A stretch of 64,000 nt of DNA from JAAYXS01 sp964550375 (GTDB taxonomy: Bacteria; Planctomycetota; Phycisphaerae; UBA1845; Fen-1342). The notes below the pieces were generated by a model, which did not search any database, was not told where the DNA came from, and worked only from the letters and a program-made list of their open reading frames with translations. This document shows, piece by piece, positions 50,501-58,692 of the stretch (its first letter is position 1; each line of letters begins with the position of its first letter). The stretch lies in assembly GCA_964550375.1 (NCBI GenBank), contig CAZJYX010000007.1, positions 1-64,000 of the forward strand. Reading direction: 5' to 3'. A program made the position numbers and the translations under genes.

Positions 50501-53500
50501 TGGCCGGCTCGGCCACAATTCGCACCTCTTGCGCGGCGCCAGTCGTCTGACCGCCCCGCGCGCCTGCCCGACCGCCGCCCGCGCCGAAAATGGACTGGAC
50601 AACATCGGCAATGGCAGCCGCGTCGCCAAATTCGCAGACGTATGTCTCGGCCTCGGCAATGGCACCTTCGATGTCGAGCATCCGGATCTGGGCCCGGACG
50701 ATATCCACATCCTTGGCCTGGGCCGTGAAGATGATCGTGTTGACGCGCGGATCGCCGCTGACCGTGACGGTCCCCAGGCCCGGGACGTGGGCGCCGCCGC
50801 GCCCGGCCGGGCGCGCCGTCCGGCCGCCGCTGGCGCCGCCCGCCGCGCCAAAGATCTCCTGCAGGAGCGGCAAAACATCATCAACGCGGGCGTATTCGAG
50901 CGGGTAGTGATAGATGCCGACTACGTCATAGCCCTCGAGTTCCTCCAACTCGCCGATGACGTTCTCAATGAGCTTCATGACTTCCGGCGGCGCCGAGACC
51001 ATCAGCGAATTGGTGACGTTGTTGGGCACAATCTCGACTTGCTCAACCTTGGCGCCGCCTTCGACGCCGGGCACCGAGATCATCTGCTGCTGCAACATCT
51101 CCATGAGCTCGGCCTGCCCGCCGCGCTGGCCGCGCGCCGGCGTCGCCTGGCGCCCTCGGCGGGACTGCGCCTTCGCAATGCCCAGCACTTCCTTGATGTT
51201 CTCGGCGGTCTCGCCGGCGTCCAGATTGCGTAGCTGGAACACCTTGAGCTCCACCTCGCCGGGCGGGATGTCCAACTCGCGCAGCAGTTGCCGAATCTCG
51301 GGCAGATCGGACTGGTTGCACTTTATGATCAGGTAGTCGTGCCCGGGATCGGTCGCGATGCGCACGCGCTGGCCGCCGCGCTGGCGGTCGCGGCGATCCG
51401 GCTGGCGTCCCAGCAAACGCTCCAGGGCATCCTGCTGGTCGCCGCGCTCGTCGTCCTCGCGGCCGCGCGGACGCTGTTGTCGCGCCTGTTGTTGCTGCTG
51501 CGGCAGGCTGATGACCTGCCGCTCGTTGAACATGATGTTGAGGACTTCCGCCGCGGCACTTACGTCGCCGTACTTGAACTCAAAAATGCGGATGACCTCG
51601 CCGACGTCGAGGTCCTGTTCGAGCAGATCGAGGATGCCCTCAACCTCGTTCACGTCGGACTTGGGACCATGGATGATGATACTGCCATCCGGCTGGACGA
51701 TGATGCGCGTCTTCTCTCGCTCCGTCCGCGGCTGGTCCTGTTCGGTAGCGGCCGTTGACATCTCGGCCCGGCGCACGCCGGGCGGCAACGCCGCCGGGGC
51801 GCGGGCGGGCGGTGGTTGCACCTCAGCGGACCGCGCGGCGGGCGGCGGCTCACGCCGCGGCGTGGCCGGCGGCGGCGACGGGGGGTCGTCCGGCCACAGG
51901 GCCGCTTCGGCGTCGCCCAGCAGCACCATCGTCACCGGCAGGCCCAGCCGGAAGGGCCGCACACCGCTGTCGGAGCGACCGACTGCGGGGCGCGCCTCTT
52001 CGCGCTGCTCGCGGCGGCGCAGCTCGCGCTCACGCTGCCGCTCCTTCCAAGGCGGCACTTCACCTTCGTGCCAGAGCGTCTCGACCATGGTTTCCGGCCG
52101 CTGGTCGTCGGCGGCATACTCAATAACCAGGTCGTCGCCGTCGGTGCGTTTGCGCAGGTATTCCAACGTCGTGTCCGCGGCCCCCTTCAGTTTGCGCACG
52201 ATGACCTTGCGCTCCACCTTGGCGTGCCGCTCGAACTGCCGGATCAACGCCAGAATCTGGTCGAACTCACTGGGCCGACACCGGACCTTGATGTACTCGC
52301 CAAACCAATCGGACTCGATGGTGGGACCGCCGCGCTCGGCCGACGGCAGCATGTCGCGCACGTCCCAGGCGATATCAAAGGCGTCGCCCCGGTAGATGTC
52401 CACGAAATACAACTGCCGTCCGCTGGGATCGGTCAGCAGGTCGTCGTCCAACTCGGGCGCCGCGTCTAGCTGCGCTATGAAGGCCTCGACCTCGCGCATC
52501 TTGCGCCGGTTCGCCGTAACCAACAGGCGGTTGTGATAGTCGTCCGCCGTGATCGTCACGCCGCCGGTGGGGCTGGGGCCGCGACCCCGCCGCCCGCCGG
52601 CCGTGCCAGTGCCGAAGATACCGTCGAGCGTATCCGCCACGTCGGCCGCGTTGGCGTATGTCAGCCGGAAGACTCGCAGGTCCAGCGTCGTTTCAGCCTT
52701 GCCCTCCAGGTCCTCGATCCACCGCACTACCTCGGCAATGTCGCGCGGCATCCCGGCCAGCAGAAGCGAGTTGCTGCTGGCGTCGGCCGTGACGCGCACG
52801 GTGGCCGTGCCACTGCGTGCCCCCGGCGTGCCGCTGCCGCGGCGATTGCCCTCGATCACCTGCCGGACCGACTCGGCCAACTGCACGGCGTCAGCCTTCT
52901 CCAGCGTGACGATTCGCACGGTGTCCGTGTTGTCCACCTCGGCATCCAGCAGTTCGATCAGCCGGGCCGCCATGTCCTGATACTCATCCGGGGCATAAAC
53001 GAACAACCGGTTCGTTGCGCCGTCCGAAAACACCGCCGTGGTCTGCTGCGTGGTCCGGCCACGCACCTGCCCCTCGCGCTCTGCGACCATCGCCCTGAGC
53101 ATCTGGTCTACGTTGCGAACCACTTCATCCGCCCGGGCGTGCGCCAGAACGTATACGCGCGCCTCGGATTCCGGCCGGTCACTCTGTTCCAACTTCGCGA
53201 CCAGACCGTCCACGAAAGCCAGATGCTCCTCCGGCGCCATCACTATCAGGGTGTTGGTCGTGTGCTCGGCGAAGGCACTCGGCTGCATCTGGCCGCGGCG
53301 CTGCCCGGGCATGACGCTGCGCAAGTAATGCTGTACCTGGCCGGCCACCTGGCCCGCGTTCACGACCTTCAGTTCATAAGTCCGGATCGACAAACCCGCG
53401 TCAACCGGCCGATCAAGCTGCGCAACCAGCGCGCTGATCTGCTCTACCTGCTCAGGCGGAGCCTTGAGGATCAAGCTGTCGCCGCTGGTGACGACCTGGA

Positions 53501-56500
53501 CGTCCGAAGCACCACCACGAGCGCGTGCTCGGACAAACATCTGATCGATCATCGCCCTGACTTCACGCACGTCGGCATACTCGAGATCAATCGTGCGAAT
53601 CTCAGTGTTGTCCACGTCCGCGTCGAGCAGCTCGATCAACTGGGCCGCCAGCTCCTGGTACTCCTCCGGCGCATAGACGAACAGACGATTCGTGGCGCCA
53701 TCCGGGAACACCGACGTCATTTGTTGCATGGTCCGGCCGCGCACCTGCCCCTCGCGCTCCGCGATCCGGGACTTCAGCATCTGGTCCACGTTGCGCGCTA
53801 CCTGGTCAGCACGGGCATACGTCAACTCGTACACGCGCGGTTCGGACTCCGGCCGGTCACCCTGTTCCAGCTTGGCGATCAGCCCGTCCACAAACGGCAG
53901 ATGTTCTTCCGGCGCCATCACGATCAGCGTGTTCGTGGTCGGCTCAGCAAAGGCGCCCGGCTGCATCTGGCCGCGCCGCTGCCGCGGCATCACGCTGCGC
54001 AGGTAACCCTGCACCTGGCCGACCACCTGGCCGGCGTTCAACTGCTTGAGTTCATACGTCCGGATCGACAAGCCCGCGTCGACCTGGCGATCGAGCTGGG
54101 CCACCAAGGCGCTGATCTGCTCCAGTTGCTCGGGCGGAGCCTTCAGAATGAGACTGTCGCCGCTGATGGTGACCTGAACATTCGACATGCCGCCACGACC
54201 ACGCACGCGGCTGAACATCTGGTCGATCATGGCCTTGATCTCGCGCGCGTCGGCGTATTGCAGATCAAGCGTGCGAATGTCATCTTCGGCCGCCGGCGCC
54301 TGATCCAGATCGGCCACCAGTTTGTCAATCTCGGGCAGCTTGTCCTTGGGACCCTCCACCACGAGCTGCATCCCGGAGGCAAAGGCCTGAACCTGACTGC
54401 CGACCGGCTGGCCGCGCCGCCGCGGACCGCCACCGAAGAAACTGTTGACCGCCTGGACCAGTTGGCCCGGATCCGCATAGCGCAGCGTGTACGTCTTGCG
54501 CTCCGGCGCCCGCGACCCGACCGCCTGGTCGCGCTCCATGGCGTAGTCCTTGACACGCTCGAGTGTGGTCGGCTCCGCCCGCACGATCAGCGAGTTGGTG
54601 ACCGGCTCGGCCTGGATCATCAACCCCCTGTCAGCCGCAGGCCGGCCGCGCCCGACAACTGTGCTGCCGAAGAGGCGCATAGCCTCGTCCGCCACCTGGG
54701 CGACATCTACAAACGCCAGTGGCAGGATTTCGTAAGTGCTGCCGTCAGTGCTGTCGAGGGCCGCAACCAGCGGGCCGATTTCGTCAATGGCCGGATCAAC
54801 GGCGTAGACGACCACGGAGTTGCCCTTGGCCTCGATTAGCACTTGCGAGCGCCCCAGGCTGGGATGGTTGTACTGGCCCCGGTAGATGGAGTTCAGAGTG
54901 TTGGCGATTTCCCCGGCATCGCCGCGCGTAATCTCGAAGGTGTGCAACGACGGCGTGCTGGACCGGGCCCGGTCGTCCCACAGCTTAATGGTCTCCTCGA
55001 CCTTCGCCCAGTCATCGTCCGAGCAGACCACGATCAGCAGCCGCGCCTCGTCCAGCGGGATGATCTGCACATTCGGCTTGGAGGCTGTGGCGGCCCTGGC
55101 GGTGGGCGCCACGCCGCGCCGCAGCCGCTGGCGCACCGCCGGCACCGTGGGCGTGCTGGCGCTGCTGGCCAACAGCGACTCGACCATCTGGGCCACCCGA
55201 CTGGGCACCAGATTGACCAGCTCGATGACGTGCCGCTCGGTCGCCGGCATGGCGACGTCCAGTTGCTGGATAACCTCCTGAATCTGCTGCATCTGCTCGC
55301 GCTCGGCCAGGACGTGGAAGAGATTGTTGTCCTCGTCGGGAACAATGCTCGGGCTGCGTCCGCGAGCGCCGAAGGTGGCCATACTCTGCACGATCTGGCT
55401 GAGCGTCGGGTAGATCAGGCCGACCTCGGTGTTCTCCAGCACAATGGTTTGCAGGTTACTCGGTTGGGCGCGGTCAATGTCAACGAGCAGCTTGGCGACG
55501 CGCTCGTGACCGTCCTTGTTGGCGTAGACGATGAGCGTATTCGTGCGCTCGTCGGGGGCGATGCGGATGGTCCGCTTGGCACGCTCGAACAGACCCTCCC
55601 CCAACAGCTCCTCCGGCGTGGCACCCTGCTGGGCACTCTGCGGGGTCGCGCGTTGGCGCGCCGCCCGCTGGCCAGGCTGCTGTCGTTGCCGCTGCAACTG
55701 CATCTGCCGCATGACTTGCCAGGCCGGCGTCTGCCCCTGTTCCTGCGACAGAATCTTGTTGAGCAATTCCGCCACGTCCACGGCGTTGGCGTTCTGGATC
55801 TGCGTAACCTCCGTGTAGAAGTCCAGGTCGGGCTTCTTGTCGATCTGCTTGATGAGCTCGGCAATCTCCTCGATCTTGCTCGGCACGGCGCGCACGATGA
55901 TCGTGTTGGTGCGCTCGTCCGCGGTCATCAGTATGCGGCTACTGCTCGCGGCAGCCGGCTCCGGCGTGGGCCGGGCCACGCGGCCGCGCACGGGTCGGCG
56001 GGTCGCCTGCAACCGCTGCAACGGGCTGCCGCCACCAATCTCCAGGACCTCGCGCAGGATGCGCTCGATGTCGCTGGCGTTGGTCTCGACCTGGAAGATG
56101 CGGGTGATCCGCGGGTCGCTCTCGTCCACCTGAATGCGGTCCATCAGTCCCAGGACCTTGTGGATGTCCTTGACCAGCCCCACCAGCTTGAGCTGGTTGC
56201 TCTCGTCCAGCGCCATGATCGTCATGTAGTCGGACACCATCGTCTCGAACATGGACTGGATCGTGCCGGCGGCATGCTCCTTGACCTGCACGTACACCGT
56301 GACGTAGTCCATGGGCCGCGGGTCGGCCTCCTCGAACGCCTCCCGCGAAGGGTAGGTCTGCTCCACCTCGACGTAGACGGGCATCTCGCTCAGCGGCACC
56401 ACGAAGATATGGTGCTCGGTCTCGACGAAGCGATACCCGATCATGTGCATGATCAGGTTCAGCTCGTCGATGGCCTCCTCCTTCGTGAACTTGCGGTCAC

Positions 56501-57257
56501 TCACATAGGTCAACGTGTCGCCAATCAGCACGTCGCCCATCAGCGGCTTGCCAAGGCGCTCGGCGAATTCGCGAACCACGTCCTCCCACGGCATGCCTTC
56601 GTAGTTGAACCACTCCAGATCGTCAGTAGCCGCGCTGACCGGCGCCGCGCCCTGCCGCTCCGGCCGCGCAGCCCGCTCATCGGCGCGCTCCGGCGCCAGG
56701 CGGCGACGCCCCGCCAACTCGTCCGCCGGCGTGGCGGGCGGGTACGACGGACCGAAGAAATCATCGTCTTCGTCGGCAGGCTCGGCGCCGCTGGCCGGCA
56801 CGCGCCGCTCCGGCCGCTCCGGCGGCGGCGTCTGCGCCATGCCTTGCGTGGACGTGCGGCCCCGTCGCCGCAGCTCTTCCAGGCCGTTATCCGCATCCGG
56901 CGGCTGCCCGGCATCGGCCGGCTGCGTCGGCGGCGGTGGCGTCACGCCCCGGCCCACGCGCGGCGCCGCCGGCGGCCGCTGAGTACCGGCCCGAGGCGCC
57001 GTCCCTTCGGCCTCCTGCTGCTCCGCCGCCTGCCGCTTCTCCATCTGCTCGGCCTTGAGCCGCATGAGCTTGGCAATGCCATCCTCCTCTTCGCTCGGCT
57101 GCGTGGCCGGCGGCTCAGGCTGGCCGGCCGGCGGCTGGTCGGCCTGGGCCCGCACCTGCGGCCCCACGGCCAGCACCCACGCGGCCGCCGCTCCACTGAG
57201 CAAAACGGCCAGAACCACGCGAAGCGAACCACCACCGTGCAGGTTCCGCCGCGTCAT
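44589..57257 (-). CDS. gspD: Giant type II secretion secretin (GspD) with about 35-39 N1-like modules
   Basis: A single frame encodes about 4,220 residues; ordinary GspD has about 650-700. A signal peptide (SLRVVLAVLLSGAAAAWVLA) and Pro-rich stretch precede an N0-like domain (YEGMPWEDVVREFAERLGKPL). By eye I then count 35-39 secretin_N (N1-like) modules, each about 70-110 residues and marked by ADxRTNSLIV-like strands followed by a helix. Two Pro-rich linkers break the series (about residues 1770-1840 and 2730-2855). The C-terminal secretin barrel (about 3875-4110) is normal: VSIEVLIIEVS, ETVVLGGLIQS and VPLVGDLPLLGPLF-like KIPLVGDLPLLG. GspK, J and I lie upstream. The ATG at 57257 is preceded by AGAGG; a GTG lies six bases earlier. 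Confidence 0.9.
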   Translation of the reverse strand: MTRRNLHGGGSLRVVLAVLLSGAAAAWVLAVGPQVRAQADQPPAGQPEPPATQPSEEEDGIAKLMRLKAEQMEKRQAAEQQEAEGTAPRAGTQRPPAAPRVGRGVTPPPPTQPADAGQPPDADNGLEELRRRGRTSTQGMAQTPPPERPERRVPASGAEPADEDDDFFGPSYPPATPADELAGRRRLAPERADERAARPERQGAAPVSAATDDLEWFNYEGMPWEDVVREFAERLGKPLMGDVLIGDTLTYVSDRKFTKEEAIDELNLIMHMIGYRFVETEHHIFVVPLSEMPVYVEVEQTYPSREAFEEADPRPMDYVTVYVQVKEHAAGTIQSMFETMVSDYMTIMALDESNQLKLVGLVKDIHKVLGLMDRIQVDESDPRITRIFQVETNASDIERILREVLEIGGGSPLQRLQATRRPVRGRVARPTPEPAAASSSRILMTADERTNTIIVRAVPSKIEEIAELIKQIDKKPDLDFYTEVTQIQNANAVDVAELLNKILSQEQGQTPAWQVMRQMQLQRQRQQPGQRAARQRATPQSAQQGATPEELLGEGLFERAKRTIRIAPDERTNTLIVYANKDGHERVAKLLVDIDRAQPSNLQTIVLENTEVGLIYPTLSQIVQSMATFGARGRSPSIVPDEDNNLFHVLAEREQMQQIQEVIQQLDVAMPATERHVIELVNLVPSRVAQMVESLLASSASTPTVPAVRQRLRRGVAPTARAATASKPNVQIIPLDEARLLIVVCSDDDWAKVEETIKLWDDRARSSTPSLHTFEITRGDAGEIANTLNSIYRGQYNHPSLGRSQVLIEAKGNSVVVYAVDPAIDEIGPLVAALDSTDGSTYEILPLAFVDVAQVADEAMRLFGSTVVGRGRPAADRGLMIQAEPVTNSLIVRAEPTTLERVKDYAMERDQAVGSRAPERKTYTLRYADPGQLVQAVNSFFGGGPRRRGQPVGSQVQAFASGMQLVVEGPKDKLPEIDKLVADLDQAPAAEDDIRTLDLQYADAREIKAMIDQMFSRVRGRGGMSNVQVTISGDSLILKAPPEQLEQISALVAQLDRQVDAGLSIRTYELKQLNAGQVVGQVQGYLRSVMPRQRRGQMQPGAFAEPTTNTLIVMAPEEHLPFVDGLIAKLEQGDRPESEPRVYELTYARADQVARNVDQMLKSRIAEREGQVRGRTMQQMTSVFPDGATNRLFVYAPEEYQELAAQLIELLDADVDNTEIRTIDLEYADVREVRAMIDQMFVRARARGGASDVQVVTSGDSLILKAPPEQVEQISALVAQLDRPVDAGLSIRTYELKVVNAGQVAGQVQHYLRSVMPGQRRGQMQPSAFAEHTTNTLIVMAPEEHLAFVDGLVAKLEQSDRPESEARVYVLAHARADEVVRNVDQMLRAMVAEREGQVRGRTTQQTTAVFSDGATNRLFVYAPDEYQDMAARLIELLDAEVDNTDTVRIVTLEKADAVQLAESVRQVIEGNRRGSGTPGARSGTATVRVTADASSNSLLLAGMPRDIAEVVRWIEDLEGKAETTLDLRVFRLTYANAADVADTLDGIFGTGTAGGRRGRGPSPTGGVTITADDYHNRLLVTANRRKMREVEAFIAQLDAAPELDDDLLTDPSGRQLYFVDIYRGDAFDIAWDVRDMLPSAERGGPTIESDWFGEYIKVRCRPSEFDQILALIRQFERHAKVERKVIVRKLKGAADTTLEYLRKRTDGDDLVIEYAADDQRPETMVETLWHEGEVPPWKERQRERELRRREQREEARPAVGRSDSGVRPFRLGLPVTMVLLGDAEAALWPDDPPSPPPATPRREPPPAARSAEVQPPPARAPAALPPGVRRAEMSTAATEQDQPRTEREKTRIIVQPDGSIIIHGPKSDVNEVEGILDLLEQDLDVGEVIRIFEFKYGDVSAAAEVLNIMFNERQVISLPQQQQQARQQRPRGREDDERGDQQDALERLLGRQPDRRDRQRGGQRVRIATDPGHDYLIIKCNQSDLPEIRQLLRELDIPPGEVELKVFQLRNLDAGETAENIKEVLGIAKAQSRRGRQATPARGQRGGQAELMEMLQQQMISVPGVEGGAKVEQVEIVPNNVTNSLMVSAPPEVMKLIENVIGELEELEGYDVVGIYHYPLEYARVDDVLPLLQEIFGAAGGASGGRTARPAGRGGAHVPGLGTVTVSGDPRVNTIIFTAQAKDVDIVRAQIRMLDIEGAIAEAETYVCEFGDAAAIADVVQSIFGAGGGRAGARGGQTTGAAQEVRIVAEPATNTIVVWGPPDKRELIFAKIRELDQRGRRDIREIDVFYTDAAKLADKLLQMFGGGTQRTGRGQAGAGTGTGNIIIVGDRDSKKLLVRAPDAVFLQIEEVVATLDQPSEQMLIRRYALAHADASVVVESVKGALTEYVQMAGGGRGGDLPFDAFTAVPDPRTNSIIVVGSQQTFAFVESVLATIDVETPAERRNDFRVFVLDKADAEAVAQAINDFASGVDSSAVGGRGPRGGQRPGAAGTGGLGRALQLHATADATTNTVMVFGQAEHIDLVEDQIIAQYEDAIRSQFDIATIPVVNVKPTEIVSSIWQFIGEPQAQTTGGRDRRGRGAAQTGAAGPQIVPNDSAGILVVRGTARDIEHVRSLVAQFDNPGLIQSTVTVVQVPLGQDVARLASDLERIVNEAEDERSQATGGRPRRVSVAADEYTNSLIVGGDPVLFGMVQSLVNQLGDVRRDRVVTRVINLGNLSSQDAQQMIEDLQRRGGTGGTRAPAGTQRGTGGTRRGGRRGDAGWPGLRELGDAPWRSAPRAWLSPYVSAMVLQPGLYAAIADEWLAVEADDPPPSGAPEPAEDEPIVRRRRPLRQAPPAPEPAEAPPIPEAAPLPPVTPEPGDGLTGITGELRGNVVVGQIDSKRIMITGDESDVAFIEQILLMMESSASPAVIRVFPVQNAKATVLAPIIDQAVKAMIEVGTGAPGPADRFSISAEGRSNALIVSASERVMAQIADLIEQLDVTRIDEGAVPRAIALKYIRAAEAVALLRPALEELYRIQEVPKDSQASISAIDRSNSLLVVGTPKDQADIEHLIKTIDVEVTAEDEQAGFVFADAVVIQLQNGQAEDVAKVLMDMIAEQQKRAREAKTARDRTGDLYVTKLRLRTADGRELPALDLERPIGIIPEKGTNSLIVFSTPANNESLTAIVHEFDTLPIGAETDLKAIALRYASAEDVADVLQKVFDDGKKALARPSEGDSRPTRGVLPPVPPTMTGKGLPYNLVVQHDARSNIVVLVGRSDAVLLAASLVAELDQPSVELAGQPHVLRLRNYQVTQLQEMLEKFFDERATALGVDKNRARDNAVIIADERANALVVLATEEVYNMVEDLALELDSAENYRIVDTRFHALAHADAQKLAALLQELFDRRRDAEQDQAKEVKDVLHVIADTRSNSVALTGTRDYLAEAGALIENLDQPFDRTVVMQVRPIRLNTAANVATLLQDMVDKALKEQESKLEGSPIYIAAEPLSDSLLMAASREDMAMLERWVDILDRPSEVGRMTRILPLRRNSAEEVARAAQDVFSKAAGQDVDVSVTHDATTNSVIAFGPAGILGDIAAFVHQLDVTDASGGAVIRIFKLDQADAEDAGDLLMSILEMRSGAVGGGTRGSGGRSGSELEKQVMLLLQQDRGELGLETLRAMRSDIAVISDLRTNSLVVTAPADSMPLMESLVARIDVPPDAAKIRVFTLLNADAEQMVDMLEKLFERRAAGASRGGADESTRELTLGAGGLGGRQEVSFTVDSRTNSVIAAGTPGYLDLVEELVLELDTRPIEDRKTTVYAPRNMVAENLASAIREYSQEEQTRLQELGDKISLARRQEREIVAISYEDSNRIILSYSPRIENQVLDIVRELDQSPPQVSIEVLIIEVSMSNSLELGVEFAFQDLQWTKAGTQDTTTFDFVGGTDVGAAGAGLGGFTFTITGRDFNFLLRTLQSESNLNVLSRPHIVATDNQAAKIEIFDDVPYVSGTSTSTAGQVTTSVGREEIGITLEVTPQINPDGFVRMEIMQEVSDLTDSTVPIAPGVSSPIFFRRRAETVVTVQDGETVVLGGLIQSRDSKTEQKIPLVGDLPLLGPLFRYQNDEQRRSELLIIMTPRVVRTADDYRELSVQARDHTGIIPDSVKTNPLMRGLRVDPEELVPSDGTELFGPFDETLPPDDGWIEPGGERYGPLRPARPLRRPERTPRWREDPESYNVPLGMLGRQQWEDRVR
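52915..54285 (-). repeat. Tandem duplication of a three-module block in the secretin gene
   Basis: Two adjacent segments of about 228 codons (about 54285-53600 and 53600-52915) encode nearly the same three N1-like modules. Shared signatures in the same order are SGDSLILKAPPEQ, NAGQV, TTNTLIVMAPEEHL, FVDGL and GATNRLFVYAP. The similarity is much higher than between other modules, so this duplication is recent. It shows how the protein grows. Confidence 0.75.
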
Positions 57258-57504
57258 GCGCACACCTCTCTATCTCTCACAAGCTCCCGCGCAGGCGGGG
57301 CTTACGCACATTGCCACGCCGACCGCCAAACTGGCCGGCCCGCGATACCACACAGCAGAATCGTGCCGGGCAAACATCCGCCCGGCCGCAACCACACCGC
57401 GACGTCGGGTGGCCCGGCGCGGCAACACCCACCGCGCCACTGCTACAACATACCACAGGCTCAGCGGCGCGCCGCAGCGAACCGCGACGCGCTCGCCGAA
57501 AGGT
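57258..57504. other. Intergenic gap upstream of the giant secretin
   Basis: About 240 bases separate the GspM-like gene from the secretin gene, the longest gap in this operon. It may hold an additional promoter for the secretin. I saw no consensus promoter, hairpin with T-run or repeat. Short frames in it are chance frames. Confidence 0.4.
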
Positions 57505-58668
57505 CTACTCAAACGCCTGCTCCAATTCACGCTGGATCTCGGGATATAGCCCGGGTTCCAGCCTCACGCGGTCGCGAAAACGCGCCCCGCTCGCGTTCCG
57601 CGGATAGAAATAATACTCCCAACGCGGACCCTGCCGGCCGGCTTCCTCGACTTGTACGACGATTCCGTGCGGATGCACCAGCACGAGCGTACCATCGTCG
57701 ATCGGGTCGTTGATGAACACTTTCTCCAACGGACTCGACCAATTGTCATCATCGCGCACGTGCACAACCAGCTTGCCGTCAACGCTGGCCCGCCCAACCA
57801 CCGACTTGTTCGGCCGCGGCTTCGGCGGCGCGGTCGGCGCGGGTTGCTCGTCGGGAACGACCACCGGCGGCGGGTCCTCCTCCGTCGGCCGCGCCGCCAC
57901 CACCGGCGGCGGCGGTTGATAGAGCGCGAAGATGTTCTGGTCCCAAACCTTGGCGTACTCCTCCGCCGGACTGGGCAGCCGCCCCGAGACGCTCTCATCC
58001 GGCTCCGTGGCTTCCGCCCCGGAGGCGACCTCGATCCCCCGCAAATCCGGCAGCACCAATGTCGTGGCCGTAATCGTCATGGACAAATTGGGCCCTTCCG
58101 GACCGTAATCCGGCCCGGAATCGCGGCCCCCCGTTGTCCGGGCGCGCCGGCCGCGCCGGGCGTCCGCCGACTGCTCCGTGCGCCGCGCCCGCTCCTCAGC
58201 CACCAGACTGACCCGGTCGAGCCGTGCCAGGCTCAGGTCCGGATCCAAGTAGAAATCACAGGTAAACCCCATGAACTGCTGGAGCGTCCCGGACGTCTTG
58301 ATGGATAAGCGCACCTCGGTGAAGCTAGTGTCCCGATCGACACTGATGGTTCGCGGCGATAACACATTGACCGTGAAGTCGCCGGCCAGACCATGCCGCT
58401 CGATGAGTTGACTGATCTTCGCCCGGAAGCTGTCCTCGGCCCGGTCGACGTTCCGGCTGAGCGGCCGCAGCCGATTCCAGCGCGCGACCGCCCCGCGGGC
58501 CACGTTCAACTCGGCGCGCAGATCCGCAACGCGCCGCTGCTGGGCGCGAATATCGTCCTCCAGCGCCTGCCAGCGATGCACGACGCCGTAGCGCACGCCG
58601 GCCCACAGGGCGGCCAGCACCAACACCGACCCGACCAGCACTGCCAGTACTCTTTCCCGCGGGTTCAT
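57505..58668 (-). CDS. GspM/PilO-like type II secretion protein
   Basis: The 387-residue protein (start MNPRERVLAVLVG at 58668, GGAG seven bases before) has one N-terminal membrane helix. A coiled-coil region follows (WQALEDDIRAQQRRVADLRAELN), then a small alpha/beta domain of the GspM/PilO type. A Pro-rich linker (about 250-280) leads to a beta-rich C-terminal domain (VFINDPIDDGTLVLVHPHGIVV) that resembles GspC/PilP-type homology regions. GspM links the GspL and pseudopilin parts in the inner membrane. A fused GspC-like region would explain the absence of a separate gspC; this is inference. Confidence 0.6.
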   Translation of the reverse strand: MNPRERVLAVLVGSVLVLAALWAGVRYGVVHRWQALEDDIRAQQRRVADLRAELNVARGAVARWNRLRPLSRNVDRAEDSFRAKISQLIERHGLAGDFTVNVLSPRTISVDRDTSFTEVRLSIKTSGTLQQFMGFTCDFYLDPDLSLARLDRVSLVAEERARRTEQSADARRGRRARTTGGRDSGPDYGPEGPNLSMTITATTLVLPDLRGIEVASGAEATEPDESVSGRLPSPAEEYAKVWDQNIFALYQPPPPVVAARPTEEDPPPVVVPDEQPAPTAPPKPRPNKSVVGRASVDGKLVVHVRDDDNWSSPLEKVFINDPIDDGTLVLVHPHGIVVQVEEAGRQGPRWEYYFYPRNASGARFRDRVRLEPGLYPEIQRELEQAFE

Positions 58669-58692
58669 CCAGCCACTCCGCCACACGCGCTG

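Noticed and set aside
49068..51233. A 721-codon plus-strand frame opposite the secretin
   Set aside because: Same reasoning: GC-rich third positions of the real gene keep the antisense frame open, and nothing recognisable is encoded.
54843..57713. A 956-codon plus-strand open frame opposite the giant secretin
   Set aside because: It is antisense to a frame with clear domain content. Its composition (His/Leu/Arg/Gly-rich) is that of a GC-rich shadow, and there is no motif or ribosome binding site.
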